A stretch of 64,000 bases of DNA from Russula earlei (GCA_025769875.1 JAGFNK010000122.1:1-64000), one strand, 5' to 3'; numbered from the stretch's first letter, positions 33,988 through 46,595 are shown. Notes: generated by a model not told the origin, from the letters alone. A program made the numbers and translations.

Positions 33988-34522
33988 AAAGTGAGAATGT
34001 AAAGAGTTGTGTGGCTTATTCATCAACTGTCCACCCTGTCCACTCCTACTCCAGGATGACAACAGGGTGTTCTTCCCTTCCCAGAGCTGCTCACCATACC
34101 TTGCTCTACCCCTCCATTTTAACCCCCTAAACCCTCATGCGCTCAAAGCAACATGCTTCAAAATGCTGGCCTGCACCAACATGTACTACTGGCCAAAGGA
34201 AGGCTGCCCAAAAAAAAACTGGTGGAAATGAAAGTGACAGCTCAGGCACTCCCACTCAACCGAAGCAATCACAACCACAAGCTCAGGCTTCCAAGACATC
34301 CCTTCCTGCTATTGATGAGGATGGGGAGGAAGAGTCCTATGCCTATGTAAATGCAGAAGCCTGGGAACTCACTACAGCACACACGCACGGACCACAAGAC
34401 ATGCAAAATTGTCGCAAAGGTGCACGGCCTTGATGTCGACTCACCCACACAGCTATATGGCTGGCCGTGAATTGCTTACAAGAGTACATATGTGCATATT
34501 CCTTTCATGCCATCTCCTCTTC
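33988..34522 (-). repeat. Right inverted repeat of Tc-L2, inner part
   Basis: Pairs with 32243-32510 and the inner end of 30124-31643. Gy-A1 was inserted at its outer edge, duplicating TCTTC. Confidence 0.85.
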
Positions 34523-34845
34523 TGTTGTGATCTACCCCTCTTTCGGTTCATCCCTGAAACACTTCTTACTGTTCCCTACTTTTACCCTCGTTCCCTTGGT
34601 TACCGTTTCATCCCTTGATGCTGATGGTCTCCTATTGTTTCACTTGTTGTGTTTCACCTATTGTTTGAGCACCTTTTGCTACTGGTTAGTGCTATCTATT
34701 GTTTCACATATGGTACTGTACAGCCTCGCTAGATACAGTATTTAAGGGCCTGTAGAAGCTGGGGAATGCCCCAAGCTTAGCTTTGTCCCATTTCCTGTCA
34801 CATCCCTTTGCCCTGTAAACAGTCTCTCAAATCACAACTTGTGTT
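34523..34845 (+). repeat. 5' LTR of Gy-A1, first part
   Basis: It contains GTACTGTACAGCC and TATTTAAGGGCC (TATA-like), followed by GCTGGGGAATGCCCCAAGC, an imperfect hairpin. It continues at 40139 after the Copia element. Confidence 0.85.
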
Positions 34846-35325
34846 TGTTGAAAATAGACGCAGTATGTGTGATTAGATAGCAGCAGATGATAAGATCGCA
34901 GGCAGATCTATCAGACAATAGTTCAGTTTGGTTGACACAAGACTGATATAAATAATGTACCTATCAGACAATAGCTACAAGGCGTCGTTAGTACTGTGAG
35001 ATAAGATGTCATAGTGTAAATACTCACTTCAGTTTGGTTGACACAAAACTGAAGTGATCTACGTACTTTGTGGCGTTCTTAAGTACCTGAGACCGCCACT
35101 AGATGCAGTACAGTTAACTACCATCACGGATCACTAAGTAAGTCCAAGGATCAGTTGTAAGTAGCTACCGATTGTTCTAAATCACTCTATCAATGTAACT
35201 AACGCGTGCTGCAGCGTATGAGCTGAGCCGGTGATGCCCGGTCCGGGTGATCCGATGCGTCAGCGCATCCGAGTTGTGATCACATCACAACACACCTGAG
35301 ACTCTGGGCAGTGCAGATCTCAACA
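34846..35325 (-). repeat. 3' LTR of the Copia element
   Basis: TGTTGAAAATAGACG to GATCTCAACA on the plus strand. The palindrome CACTTCAGTTT-GGTTGACAC-AAAACTGAAGTG type lies near 35029-35060. A tract read as CACGGGGGGA on the minus strand (35326-35335) abuts it as the polypurine tract. Confidence 0.9.
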
Positions 35326-35359
35326 TCCCCCCGTGATTAAGGCAGTCAGGTAGATTAGA

Positions 35360-37855
35360 TCAATTAAGACCCAACCCATCGACGAAGGTCCGGAGCAGCG
35401 CGTGAGTATGTGGCTTGGTGAGACCATCTGCAAGCATCTCTCCTGTGGGAGTACGGATAAGTATGATCAGTCCGTCCTCAATGTATTGGCGGATGGCGTG
35501 ATGCTTGATAGGGATATGCTTCAACCGTCTTCCGGTGACTGGGTTGAGCGCGAGGTCAACGGCGCCTTTGTTATCACCATGAAGCGGAATCGGATCGGAG
35601 ATCTGATAGCCAATCTCGGAGAAGAAGCTCCGATACCACGCGGCTTGATTAGCTGCGTCGGCTAAGGCCATATATTCGGCTTGAGTGGTACTTTGGGCAA
35701 CAGTCTTCTGTTTGCGTGAGGTCCAGGAGATCGCAGCGCTGGAAAGTAGGAAGACATAGCCCGAGGTGGAACAGTAGTCATCTGCATTGTCTCCGAGGCT
35801 AGAGTCGGAGTACCCGTGTAATCCGGTATCGCGTGCGCCATCATAACGCAACTTTAGATCTGAAGTGCTGTTAAGATAAGATAGTACGTATTTGGCAAGG
35901 CGTAGATGATGCGATGAGGGATTGGATGAGTATTGGGCAAGTCGAGAGACTGCAAATGATATATCTGGTCGTGTCCCGATCTGCACATAGAGAAGGCTGC
36001 CAATGATGCGTTGAAAATGCTTTATTTCATCAGGCGTTGCCTCCCCGGAGTGCTTGACCAAGTGGACATCTGCCCCGGAGGGCAGCGGAGTGCGGACCGG
36101 ATTGGAATCCACCATCCCGAAGCGATTGACGATCTCCGAGATGTACCTAGATTGATCAATGTCTAGCCGCTTAGCCGAGCGATCACGCGTGACACGAATC
36201 CCAAGATAGGAGTCGATCTCGCCTAGATCAGTCATTTCATAGCGCGTGGACAATGAATTCTTAATGTCTGCAATCAGTGGGAGTGAATCGCCTAAGATGG
36301 TGACATCATCGACATAGAGGATAATGATTATGGTTCCCCCCGCATCTTGGCGATGATAAACCCCAGCATCTGAGTGCATGCGCGTGAAGCCGAGCCCAGT
36401 GAGAACTCCATGAAACTGTAAGTTCCATGCGCGCGAGGCTTGTTTGAGGCCGTAGAGAGCCTTCTTTAACCGACAGACTTTGTCTTTTTGTTCCGGAGTG
36501 ATGAAACCTTGTGGTTGCTCCATGTAGATCTCTTCCTCCAGTGTGCCATTAAGGAACGCCGACTTGACGTCCATTTGATGGATCTCCCAATCCTCTAGCA
36601 CGGCCAACGCTAGGAGTAGTCTCAAAGACTCAAATCTGGCAACTGGTGAGAAAGTTTCATCATAATCAATCCCCTCCACTTGGGTGAACCCCTTTGCGAC
36701 TAAACGCGCGCGAAATCTACCATCAGATTTGCGTGCAAACACCCATCGAGATCGCACGGCCTTGCGGCCCGGCGGCAGATCTACAAGCTCCCAGGTACCA
36801 TTCTTAGCGAGTGCATCAATTTCATATTGACACGCGGTTCTCCATTGATCGGCGGAGTCCGAGGACATCGCTTCCCGAAACGTAGCCGGAGTGATCGCCT
36901 CTGCCGTCGCTAATAGTGCCATATGCGATAGGCGCCCCCCCGCATTTGCGTTAGAAGTGAGAAATCTAGGGTTAGAACGCGGGTTAGGGCGAAGACGCCT
37001 AGGTGAGGGCGGATGCGGTGGACCAAAGGATGGTCCCGGCAATGCTGAGTGAGGCTGGTGCAAGCGGACTTGGCGCACAGGCTGAACGCGGCGCGGCGGA
37101 GTATGTGGAAAGGGCTGAGTGGGAGGGGTAAGGTAAAGTGAATTAGGTGTAGTGGGATCTAGTGGGGTTTCCGGAGGCGCAGGACTAAGTCCGCAGCCAT
37201 CCGGTTCGTGCGGAAGTGGGGCAGTGAAAGAAACCGGTCCCGTGAAGACCAAGGGTTGTGCAGGAGGAGGAATGTCAGTAAGTTCTCCCCTAGCAGGCAG
37301 TATGCGCTCATCGAAAGTGACATCGCGCGATAAGAACAGCTTTCGGGTGGATTGATTCCAGAGTCGGTAACCCTTAGATCCAGACTCGTACCCAACAAAA
37401 ATCATCTCGACCGATCTCGGATCGAGCTTCTTTCGTTTGTTAGCAGGCGTGTGTACATACGCCTTACATCCAAAGACGCGGAAATAGGAAACGTCCGGAA
37501 CTTGTCCGTCCGTCCAGACTGAGTGAGGAGTGTTCCACCGGAGAACGCGTGTAGGAGTGCGATTGTAGATATGGACTGCTGCGTCAGTAGCAAGCTCCCA
37601 GAAACCCAGAGTAAGACCGGCGCCGTGTAGCATAGCGCACATCTTGTCTTCGAGGGTCCTGTTCCATCTCTCCGCTACGCCATTCTGCTGTGGTGACCCT
37701 GGCATTGTCAATCTATGCTCAATTCCCTTTTGATCTAAGACCGATCTGAGGGTACCGGACAAGTACTCCCCTCCGCGATCCGAGTGTAGTGCTTTGATCT
37801 TATCGTTGGTCTGGTTTTCTGACCACTGCGAGATATTTTTTGAACGCATCAGCAC
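35360..37855 (-). CDS. Copia pol, main part: integrase C-terminal half, RT, RNase H (831 codons)
   Basis: An uninterrupted frame begins inside the integrase core (KALHSDRGGEYLS; PQQNGVAERWNRTLED with catalytic Glu) and continues with a Pro-rich linker. Reverse transcriptase follows (FTQVEGIDYDETFSPVARFE, MDVKSAFLNG, catalytic LYVDDVTIL), then RNase H (GYSDSSLGDNADD, QAEYMALADAANQA, KHIPIKHHAIRQYI, MLADGLTKP). It copies the element RNA into DNA inside the particle. The frame is shifted from the upstream integrase part near 37830, at the acidic Asp-rich block, so the true protein would need that shift repaired. It ends GLGLN just before the LTR. Confidence 0.85.
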   Translation of the reverse strand: MLMRSKNISQWSENQTNDKIKALHSDRGGEYLSGTLRSVLDQKGIEHRLTMPGSPQQNGVAERWNRTLEDKMCAMLHGAGLTLGFWELATDAAVHIYNRTPTRVLRWNTPHSVWTDGQVPDVSYFRVFGCKAYVHTPANKRKKLDPRSVEMIFVGYESGSKGYRLWNQSTRKLFLSRDVTFDERILPARGELTDIPPPAQPLVFTGPVSFTAPLPHEPDGCGLSPAPPETPLDPTTPNSLYLTPPTQPFPHTPPRRVQPVRQVRLHQPHSALPGPSFGPPHPPSPRRLRPNPRSNPRFLTSNANAGGRLSHMALLATAEAITPATFREAMSSDSADQWRTACQYEIDALAKNGTWELVDLPPGRKAVRSRWVFARKSDGRFRARLVAKGFTQVEGIDYDETFSPVARFESLRLLLALAVLEDWEIHQMDVKSAFLNGTLEEEIYMEQPQGFITPEQKDKVCRLKKALYGLKQASRAWNLQFHGVLTGLGFTRMHSDAGVYHRQDAGGTIIIILYVDDVTILGDSLPLIADIKNSLSTRYEMTDLGEIDSYLGIRVTRDRSAKRLDIDQSRYISEIVNRFGMVDSNPVRTPLPSGADVHLVKHSGEATPDEIKHFQRIIGSLLYVQIGTRPDISFAVSRLAQYSSNPSSHHLRLAKYVLSYLNSTSDLKLRYDGARDTGLHGYSDSSLGDNADDYCSTSGYVFLLSSAAISWTSRKQKTVAQSTTQAEYMALADAANQAAWYRSFFSEIGYQISDPIPLHGDNKGAVDLALNPVTGRRLKHIPIKHHAIRQYIEDGLIILIRTPTGEMLADGLTKPHTHALLRTFVDGLGLN

Positions 37856-38375
37856 ACTGATCTTTACTTTTGAGGAAGTACACTACCCCATAACGGGAGT
37901 AGTCGTCGATAAACGTTGCCCAATAAGTTGCACCTCGGATCGACCGGGTCTGCATCGGACCGGCTAAGTCAGTATGCACGATCTGTAGACGCCGATCCGA
38001 TCGCTTAGGCGAAGCCAGGAAAGGAAGTCGCGTCTGTTTGCCGAGTTCACACCCGGGGCAAGGTGACTGATCGCGATCCGCTGAACTAAGCGAGATTCCC
38101 TTGACGGAATGAGCGTATTTGATTAGCGCGCGTGAGGACATATGTCCCATGCGCTGATGCCTAGATGTTAAGCGGTAGCACCCCCGCCTGCGTGTGTAGG
38201 GCCGGAGATGAAAAATCAATATAGAATAGGTTATTCTCCAGGTATCCTTGCGCGACTGTCCGATCTTTGTAGTAGATTTGGCACGCGTTCTGGGTAAAAG
38301 TGATATGTCCCCCCCTTCGGAGCAACGCGCTGACTGAGAAGTAGCGCGCGTCGGCTTCCGGAACATGCATGACAT
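37800..38375 (-). pseudogene. Copia integrase N-terminal part, frame-shifted
   Basis: From about 38160 the frame gives the gag-pre-integrase zinc region (HQRMGHMSSRALIKYAHS, CPGCELGKQTRLPF), then IVHTDLAGPM (first catalytic Asp) and FIDDYSRYGVVYFLKSKDQC. The frame opens out of step with gag-protease upstream, and the usual LWH reads SRH at the junction. Integrase inserts the DNA copy into the genome. Confidence 0.8.
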
Positions 38376-39470
38376 CGGTGAGGGTTAATGGAAACTTCCC
38401 AATGCCTCCAGATGGTAGGATGGATACAGATCCGGTCCCAATCTGCTTGATGATAGCGTGACCACCGAGGTTAACTGATCCGGTGGCCGGAGCGTAAGTG
38501 ATGAAGTCGGTCCGGAACGGACTGATGTGATGGGTGGCTCCTGAGTCAATCATCCAGCACGATCTAGTCGCCAAGTAAAGGGAAATGCGAATGTCATTTT
38601 CATCATCCGAGATCTCCGTAATTGTAGCAGTAGTCTCTACTATGTGCGCGTTGACCTTTCTGTTAGTGTCCGCGCCAGACTCCCTCTTTTTCTGCGCCTT
38701 CTCCTCCTCATCCTTTTTCTTCTTCCGGCACTCAGGACTCTTGTGACCAGCTTTGTTGCAATAATAACATTTTATTTTGTTTTTATCGCTCTGTTTCTTG
38801 ACCGGAGCAATTTTGTTAAGGGAAGCAGAGGAGCCGGCCCGACGACTCTCTTCATTGAGAATGTGTTCCTGAATGGCTTTCGGGGAAAGCTTGTTTGGAA
38901 GATTAGAGCCGAGGATAGCTTGCGTAAGACCAGAGTAAGAGCTGGGAAGTGACTGAATTAGAGTGAGACTGAATTGGAGATCGGTGACGGGCATGTCATT
39001 GTTCTGAAGGTTGATCCTAGTATCATTCAATTTCTGTAGTTGTGGGAACATAGGGCTGGTGTCATCTAGATCAAAACGCGTGAAGGCGGTCCAAGAGTTA
39101 TGTAGGGACATAGATCCAACGCCGATGCAAGTAGTCTTAAGTTGTTCCCACTTGAGTTTACAGGTGTCGAACTTGGTGTTATCGCTTATCTCTGCGTATA
39201 TATCTTTCTGGAGATGGAGCTGGAAGATGCCTAACAGTATGTCTTCTTCAACGTCCCAATTGCTATCTCCAGAGGGTTTTGTATCGATAAGATGACGCCT
39301 GGAAACCATTCATTCGGGTAATGGCCTCGAAGCAAAATAACCAAGTAGTCCAATTTGATGAATCTAAGATCTCCAGGGGCGTTCCCGAGGGGATAGTGAA
39401 TGTGGGTGCCATATGATGTAATGAGGTGAATTGCCAATCCGGACCAGTGGAGCAATTGTAGCTGGATCAA
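38161..39470 (-). pseudogene. Copia gag and protease
   Basis: The 382-codon open part (39309-38161) has a gag helical region (KLKWEQLKTTCIGVGSMSLH, TLIQSLPSSYSGL), the knuckle CYYCNKAGHKSPEC and the protease site WMIDSGATHHISP. The expected N-terminus (SNWTTWLFCFEAITRMNG) lies upstream near 39310-39350 in another frame, so a third shift exists near 39305. The protease keeps the normal DSGAT, unlike the Gypsy copies here. Confidence 0.8.
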
Positions 39471-39653
39471 TTAGAGATCAAATCAGTGTCTTTGACGCGT
39501 GATGTAACTGCACGCGCGTCAATCCTTTGGTTCCAGGGGCCAAGGGAGTAAGATGTCGTCTGATAACAGAGGTTTGTGGGGAAGGGAGGTGTTATAGGAA
39601 TAAACGTGTGTGGTGATCTCTGTGGATTTTAGATATGGGCAGGGCCCATAACC

Positions 39654-40133
39654 TGTTGAAAATAGACGCAGTATGTGTGATTAGATAGCAGCAGATGATA
39701 AGATCGCAGGCAGATCTATCAGACAATAGTTCAGTTTGGTTGACACAAAACTGATATAAATAATGTACCTATCAGACAATAGCTACAAGGCGTCGTTAGT
39801 ACTGTGAGATAAGATGTCATAGTGTAAATACTCACTTCAGTTTGGTTGACACAAAACTGAAGTGATCTACATACTTTGTGGCGTTCTTAAGTACCTGAGA
39901 CCGCCACTAGATGCAGTACAGTTAACTACCATCACGGATCACTAAGTCAGTCCGAGGATCAGTTGTAAGTAGCTACCGATTGTTCTAAATCACTCTATCA
40001 ATGTAACTAACGCGTGCTGCAGCGTATGAGCTGAGCCGGTGATGCCCGGTCCGGGTGATCCGACGCGTCAGCGCATCCGAGTTGTGATCACATCACAACA
40101 CACCTGAGACTCTGGGCAGTGCAGATCTCAACA
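39654..40133 (-). repeat. 5' LTR of the Copia element
   Basis: 480 bp, nearly identical to 34846-35325. About three of the five differences are at CpG. The following minus-strand sequence GGTTATGGGCC is the primer-binding region. Confidence 0.9.
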
Positions 40134-40138
40134 GTGTT

Positions 40139-40412
40139 GTGCTGGCTTACACCTTGCTTGACTTGAACACACCTCAGGGAACCCTTGTGTTCCTCTTCTT
40201 CCTCTGCCTCTCTCTCATTGTCCTCCTCTTCTGTGAAACCAGAAGATTGACTCTGTCTGCGGACTGAGTCATTGTCTGACTCAGCCTTGATATGCTAAAC
40301 CTTTGATCCAGTCTCCTTGAGCTGGCCCCACTGAACCCCTTGAACCAAGTCACAGGGACTTGGCCCCCACTGAATCTTGAGCTAATGCTCTTATGGCCGT
40401 GATGCCGTAACA
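40139..40412 (+). repeat. 5' LTR of Gy-A1, second part
   Basis: It resumes GTGCTGGCTTACACC and ends GATGCCGTAACA. The internal region starts CAAGCTAAGCTTTC as in Gy-A2. Confidence 0.85.
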
Positions 40413-41931
40413 CAAGCTAAGCTTTCTTTACTCCATTCTGGAGATCAACCTTGAACTACCATCAAACCGTTGGGTCCACATCCAACCCAGACCATCCCCA
40501 GACCTTCCCGAACATGTTGTAGGAACTGCCACTTGGGACAGCTTTCACACCTTCCTCTGTTATGTCACCACCAAAAACAACAAAGAACTATCAAATTCAT
40601 CAACAATCGTTGGTTCAAACTATGACTTGGATGGGGACAGCTCTACACTCACCTAGACCTAGAACTCCTCAGAAACAGCCTTGGATTATGCTACTGCAGG
40701 GAGAATGACCCTCTCTATGAACCACCTTCAGAAACAAAAGCCTCTTCTACAGAAGGCAACCCCCCTGAACCAGAAAACATTGTCAAAACTCAGACACCCT
40801 TTGAATCCTCTACATTAGAACCAGAGAACCTTCCTGAAAATCAGGAATTCATTGAAACCCCAGAACTTGAACCTGCAGAACTCCCCTGAACCTATTATGG
40901 CAGCCCAACCCCAAGTCGCTGTACAACCCCCCCAGGTCGCCGCTCAGGCCCCTCAGATGGCCACCCAGGCCCCCCCAGTCATCATCCCATCCCCTCAAGC
41001 AGCTGCCCCAGCGCCACAAGGCACTAATGGGTCCCTTAGCGGTAAAGAACCTATGGCCTTCACAGGGAAAAGGAACAAAACAAAACATTTTATCATGGAA
41101 TTCAACTTATACTGGGGCCTCAATGATGACAAGGCAGTGATGGTTTCCCCTTTTAAACAAACAATGCTAGCCCTCTCCTATATTCAAGGGGAAAAGGTCG
41201 AAGAATGGGTCAACTCACAGGCAACTGCACTTGGGGAAAAGGTGAACAGGGCCCAAAACCCCTGTCAACAGAATGAATGAAGCATTATGGAATGACTTTG
41301 TCACAGACTTTACGTTCAAATTCACCAACACTGCAGAGAAAGAAGATGCCCAAGCAGCTCTTGTCAAACATGTAATGAAGGACTCCCTTGACGATTACAT
41401 CTCCACTTTTGAACAGCTTCTGAACAAAACAGGGTAGCCGGAGATGGACGTTATTGCTATTGAAAGCTTCAAAAATGGCCTAAAAATTGGACTCTACCAT
41501 GCAATCTTAAACAGAGATGTCTGGCCCACCACTCTTCAAGAATGGAAGGAGGAGGCCAGAAGACAGCATCGACAATTCATCACCATCAGAGAGAAACTTA
41601 AAGGGAAGACCACACACTCCCCCTCAGAACACAAATCTCATCACCCTGACCGAATGCAAGTGGACGCTGTCAAGTCCAACTTTAATAAACTTACTGAAGA
41701 AGAAAGGAGACAATTGGCAAAAGAGGGGTGTTGCTTCCATTGCCAAGAGAAAGGCCACCTCAGCCGGGAGTGCCCCAAGAACACTGCACCCACCACTTCC
41801 AAGGCACACACTACTGAACCAATTCCAGAACCACCCAAAGAGGAAGAAGCCTCCACTATGGTGGCCCTGCATGAAGACATTACCAGTGGAGGATAGAGCT
41901 AAACTTTGAGACCTCATCCTCAAGGAGGATT
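40413..41931 (+). pseudogene. gag of Gy-A1
   Basis: It is the homologue of the Gy-A2 gag. Recognisable parts are the Pro/Gln-rich linker (AAQPQVAVQPPQVAAQAPQ), the gag core (MEFNLYWGLNDDKAVMV, LALSYIQGEKVEEWVNSQ; MDVIAIESFKNGLKIGLYHA) and the knuckle CFHCQEKGHLSREC near 41730. An extra C near 41261, a TAG for Trp near 41434, frame changes near 41870 and TTGAGA for TTGGGA near 41907 break it. The N-terminal 160 codons seen in Gy-A2 also carry stops. Confidence 0.85.
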
Positions 41932-44900
41932 TTCTCTAGGCCAAGGTACAACAGTCGGTACTGAGGCCCAGATAGATACCATTGTCCAGCATAAAGAAAA
42001 CTCAATGAAAGTTCCCTTTATGATCACAACAAATGGAAAGACTGGCCAAGCGCTCCTAGACAGCAGAGCAACAGAAAACTTCATTAGCCAAGGAATTGTG
42101 GAGAAATTACAAATTCCACTTCAAACCCTCAGAACCCCCAGACCCATCATCAATGTAGATGGCACCAGTAACCAAGGAGGAGCACTAACTCACTATGCTC
42201 ATATGGCCATACACCATGGCCCTACCACACAACTTCTCACCTTCTATGTTACAAATTTGGGAGAAGATAGAATGATCCTCGGCTACCCCTTCCTAAAAGC
42301 ATTAAACCCCCTGGTCAACTGGAGCACTGGCTGCCTAAGAAACCACCTAGGGGTCCTTCTCACCCCCATTACCCTTAGCCAAACCACCAAGAATATGGGT
42401 TGCACAAATAAGGACAACCACCATTCCCACTGAATACTCATGACATCAGAAGGTCTTCTCAGAAGAAGCAGCCAAACGACTCCCACCCAGTCAAGGAGAA
42501 CTCAACTTCAGAATCACCCTGAAACTGGACGCCCCCAAGTTCCTTGATTGTCGAACTTACCCACTCCCCCAGAATGAGAAACAAGAATTATCAAGACAGA
42601 TACAAGAGGACCTAGCCAAGGGTTTCATCAGAGATGGTGTTTCAGATTTTGTGTCCCCTGTCTTCTTTGTTCAGAAGAAGGACAGCACTGCCCCAAGAAT
42701 GGTAGTGGACTACTGAAAGCTCAATAACACCACTGTTCCAGATTATCATGCCCTACCAAACATGGAAGAACAACTACACCGCCTAAGGGGCAAAACCACC
42801 TTTAGCAAATTTGATGTCAGAGCTGGCTACAATAACATCCTGATCCACCCAGAAGACCGACACTGTTACAGTGTTGCGGCCGTAAGAGCGTTAGCTCAAG
42901 GTTCTGTGGGGTCAAGTCCCTATGACTGGGTTCAAGGGTTCAATGGGGGCCGGCTCAAAGAGACCGGATCAAAGGTTTAGCATCTCAAGGCTGAGTCAGA
43001 CAATGACTCAGTCCATAGACAGAGTCGATCTCCTGGTTTCACAGAAGAGGAGGACAATGAGAGAGAGGCAGAGGAGGAAGGGGAACACAAGGGTTCCTTG
43101 AGGTGTGCTCAGGTCAAGCAGAATGTAGGCCAGCACAAGCAAATTGTGATTGAGAGAGTATACAGGGCAAGGGATGCGACAGGAAATGGGACAAAGCTAA
43201 GCTTGGGGCATTCCCCAGCTTCTACAGGCACTTAAATACTGTATGTAGTGAGGCTGTACAGTACCATAAGCAGAACAATAGATAAAGATGAGTCAATAGC
43301 AAAAGTAACTCGACAATGGGTGAAACACAATAAGTGAAACACAATAGGTGAAACACAATAAGTGACCATCAGCATCAAGGGATGAAACGGTAACCGGAGG
43401 GGACAAGGGTGACAAGAGAGAACAACAATGAAAGAGATTATGGACGAACCGACAAGGGGTTAGATTACAACAGACACAAGGGGGCCTTCAAAACTCAATT
43501 TGGCACATTCATCCCCATGGTAATGGGCTTTGGCTTTACCAATGCACCAGCAGCCTTTCAACAAGCGATGAAACCACACTCTCAGACCCTGGCTCCTCAA
43601 ATACCCAGAAAACACCTGCAATTACCTGGACAATGTAGCAATAGCCACAGGAGTTGGAGAAGAACAACTACACTGACAAATCACACACAAGTTCCTTGAT
43701 CTTCTAGAAAGGGACTCTTATTTTCTAAAAGCATCCAAGTGTGCCTTTGAACAAAGGGAGATCGACTTCCTGGGCTTCCGAATCAACCAAGGAACCCTCA
43801 AGATTGACCCTGTCAAAATGGATGGCCTCAAAAACTGGCCAAGACCTCCCAATAACCTGAAACAAGTACAACAAATCATAGGCACCCTCAATTACCAATG
43901 ACCATTTATCTGAGATTTCGCTAAAATAGCTCGCCCTATTTTTTCCATGATCAAGAAAAGAACCCCCTTCCTCTGGACCCCAGAAGCGACCTCAGCCCTA
44001 GGAACTCTGATATTGGCAGTCTGCGATGACCCTGAACTTTACACTGCCAACCCTGATCTCCCATATGAATTAGAAACCAACGCCTCACAATTCGCCACCG
44101 GAGCAATTCTATTTCAAAAGGACCCAAGAGGAAAAAGGAAAATGATTGGTAACATGTCACACGCATTCAACAAAGCAGAAAGAAACTACCTGGTTTGGGA
44201 TAGGGAGTTCCTAGCCTTGATCCTCACACTCCAACACTGGCGATACCTATTGGTCGGAACAAGACACCCCATCAAGATTTTTACCGATCATGCCAACCTC
44301 ACCCACTACCGACTCCCCCACAAAATCAATCGAAGAATTGCAGGTTATATTTCCACATTAGCAGATTACCACTTTGAAATCCACCACAAACCCAGAACTT
44401 CCAATCACACAGATGCTCTCTCACAATGACCTGCCCATAAAGATGGATCAGGAGATAACCAAAACATCATGGCACTCCCTGATAAGCTTTTCATTTGTAC
44501 CCTTCATACAGAGGACCTCTATACCCAAGTCCTAACCAAACAAAGGAGCCGAAAGTCGGACCTCCTCATGTGGAAGGTCAAACATGGTCTTCAAGAAGAA
44601 GAAGGTGCACTGTTCAAAGATGGGAAATTGGTGGTACCATATCAAGAACCCCTCTTACGAAAAATTTTACACACCTACCACGACAGTATTCTTGGCGGAC
44701 ACACAGGAAATTCCTGAACCTTGTACTCAATTCAAGAATCCTTCTGGTGGCCCAAAATGGGCTATTTCATCCGAGACTACATTTGAGGTTGCGCCACCTG
44801 TCAGGCCAACAAATCCTCCATCCACCCCACTCGTCCCCCAATTCATCCAATTCCTCCCACATTCCAAAAACCATTTCAAACCATAGCAATTGACTGGATC

Positions 44901-45913
44901 GTTGATCTCCCACTATCGGAAGGGAACAACACCATCATGACCATCACTGACCATGACTCTACCAAAGTGGCAATATTTATATCATGCCACAAAGATATGG
45001 GAACCCTAGAAATGGCCAAATTATCTTTACAACATGCCTTCCCTTGGACTGGAGTCCCTTCAAAAATTATCTCCAATTGCGACTCCCACTTCACCTCTGA
45101 TCTATTCAAAGAAGTTTCTAGAGTTCTGGGAATCAACCAAAATCTGAGTAGTGCTTACCACCCTCAAACCAATGGACAATCAGAAAGAACTAACCAAACC
45201 CTGAAAATGTATCTCTGCATCTACACCGGAGAGAAACAGGAAGAATGGGCACACTGGCTCCCTATAGCCCAGTACAATTTCAATGCTCACAAATCCACAA
45301 CCACCAAACAAACCCCTTACGAGTTGCTCATCAGCTTTAACCCACAGGGACTTGGCACCAAGCTAAAATCCAAGTTCCCAGGAATTCAAGAATGCCTCCA
45401 GGCCTTAAAAGATATGCAAGAATTGGCCCAAGAAGCAATGAAAAAGGCACAAAGCCACTGGGTCAAGGAAACCAAATTCAAAGGGTTCGAAGAAGGACAA
45501 AAGGTTTGGCTAGAAGGGACTAACTTAAAAACCCCCCATCAGTTTCAGAAGTTCCACCCTAAACAGTTCGGACCTTTTGTCATCACTAAGAGAATTTCCC
45601 ATGTTGTCTACCAACTCCACCTTCCCCCTCAATGGAGCATCCACAATGTCTTCCATGCCTCCCTCCTATCACCCATCATGGAAATGACCAAACATGGTCC
45701 TAACTTCCCTGAACCCCCCCTGACCTCCTCTCAGGAGAATATGAAGTTGAGAAGGTCACTGCCCAACATCTCCATAGGAACCGACTCCAGTACAGAGTCT
45801 GGTGGAAAGGATACTCTGCGGCAGAAGACACCTGGGAACCACTCTCAAACCTTAAAAACACCCAAGATGCCATTGCCACCTTTCATCTACAACAACCCAC
45901 CAAGCTCCACACT
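41932..45913 (+). pseudogene. pol of Gy-A1 (protease to chromodomain), split by a solo LTR
   Basis: Protease (ALLDSRATENFISQ) and the start of RT (KFDVRAGYNNILIHPED) end at 42863, where a reversed solo LTR cuts in. RT resumes at 43473 (GAFKTQFGTFIPMVMGFGFT). The catalytic YLDD region near 43630 is out of frame. RNase H is open at 43947-44429 (ELETNASQFATGAI, with Asn for the usual Asp). The integrase zinc finger has a stop before GCATCQ. The core and tail are open for 354 codons (44937-46001), with SAYHPQTNGQSERTNQ where Gy-A2 has TDGQ, then GPFVITKRIS. The chromodomain is out of frame (WWKGYSAAEDTWEP). Confidence 0.85.
42864..43472 (-). mobile_element. Solo LTR-A, reversed, inside Gy-A1 RT
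   Basis: TGTTACAGTGTTGCGGCC to TAGATTACAACA, 609 bp, flanked by GACAC (42859-42863, 43473-43477). The uninterrupted site in Gy-A2 reads GATCAACACAAAGGC at 56466. Confidence 0.9.
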
Positions 45914-46595
45914 ATGTCTACCACTGACTCTGACCCCCCAGAATCCTATCACTTGGACAAAAGTCTGGACAATCTGGAACATTGGTTCCAAAGACTTATG
46001 ATACAACAACGTACTTTACTCCCCCAAATCAATTCACGTAACCCCCCCTCCTATTCAGTCAATGACCCCACTATCCCCAACCATGGACACACCATTTTTA
46101 ACATAGCCGCCAGGGAACAACTCTTTTCTGGAATTCTCTCCCCTGGCGACTTCCGTGGATTTCAGTTACTTATGATGGACCCCCGCTTCTCTGAATTTCC
46201 TTTATCTATACGAAGAGCGGTACTTATAGATTTGATATGGAACCATATTGTATGCTCAGCCTCCATAAATACCCCGACTCCTTCTGAGTCGTCAGCCTGG
46301 CATCACAAACACGCCACCTCTACTTACAATACTCCCATGTCTTCCCCTGCTCTCTCTTCATCCCCCTTACCTATCCTTACTCCTTCTCCCACCATTAAAC
46401 AAGAGCCCCTTTCACCTGAAATCATTCAACACATCATCGACCAACACACCCTCATTGTCCCAGACAAAGCCAAACTTCAGGACCTTGCTGCCACCCTCAA
46501 CCCGCTTGCCATTTGCGAAGGGACCCCTTCACCTACTCCAACTGAGGTGGACCCTACTCACCCTGGCCCCCCCTGGTTTGTTTACAAACCATATA

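Larger units (their letters stand above)
34846..40133 (-). mobile_element. Ty1/Copia retrotransposon, 5288 bp, two LTRs
   Basis: Two 480-bp LTRs (34846-35325 and 39654-40133) differ at about five places by eye, and GTGTT is duplicated on both sides (34841-34845, 40134-40138). CpG words are common, unlike in the surrounding Gy-A1. This is one of the youngest insertions here. The coding region is open over long stretches but has about three frame changes. Confidence 0.9.
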
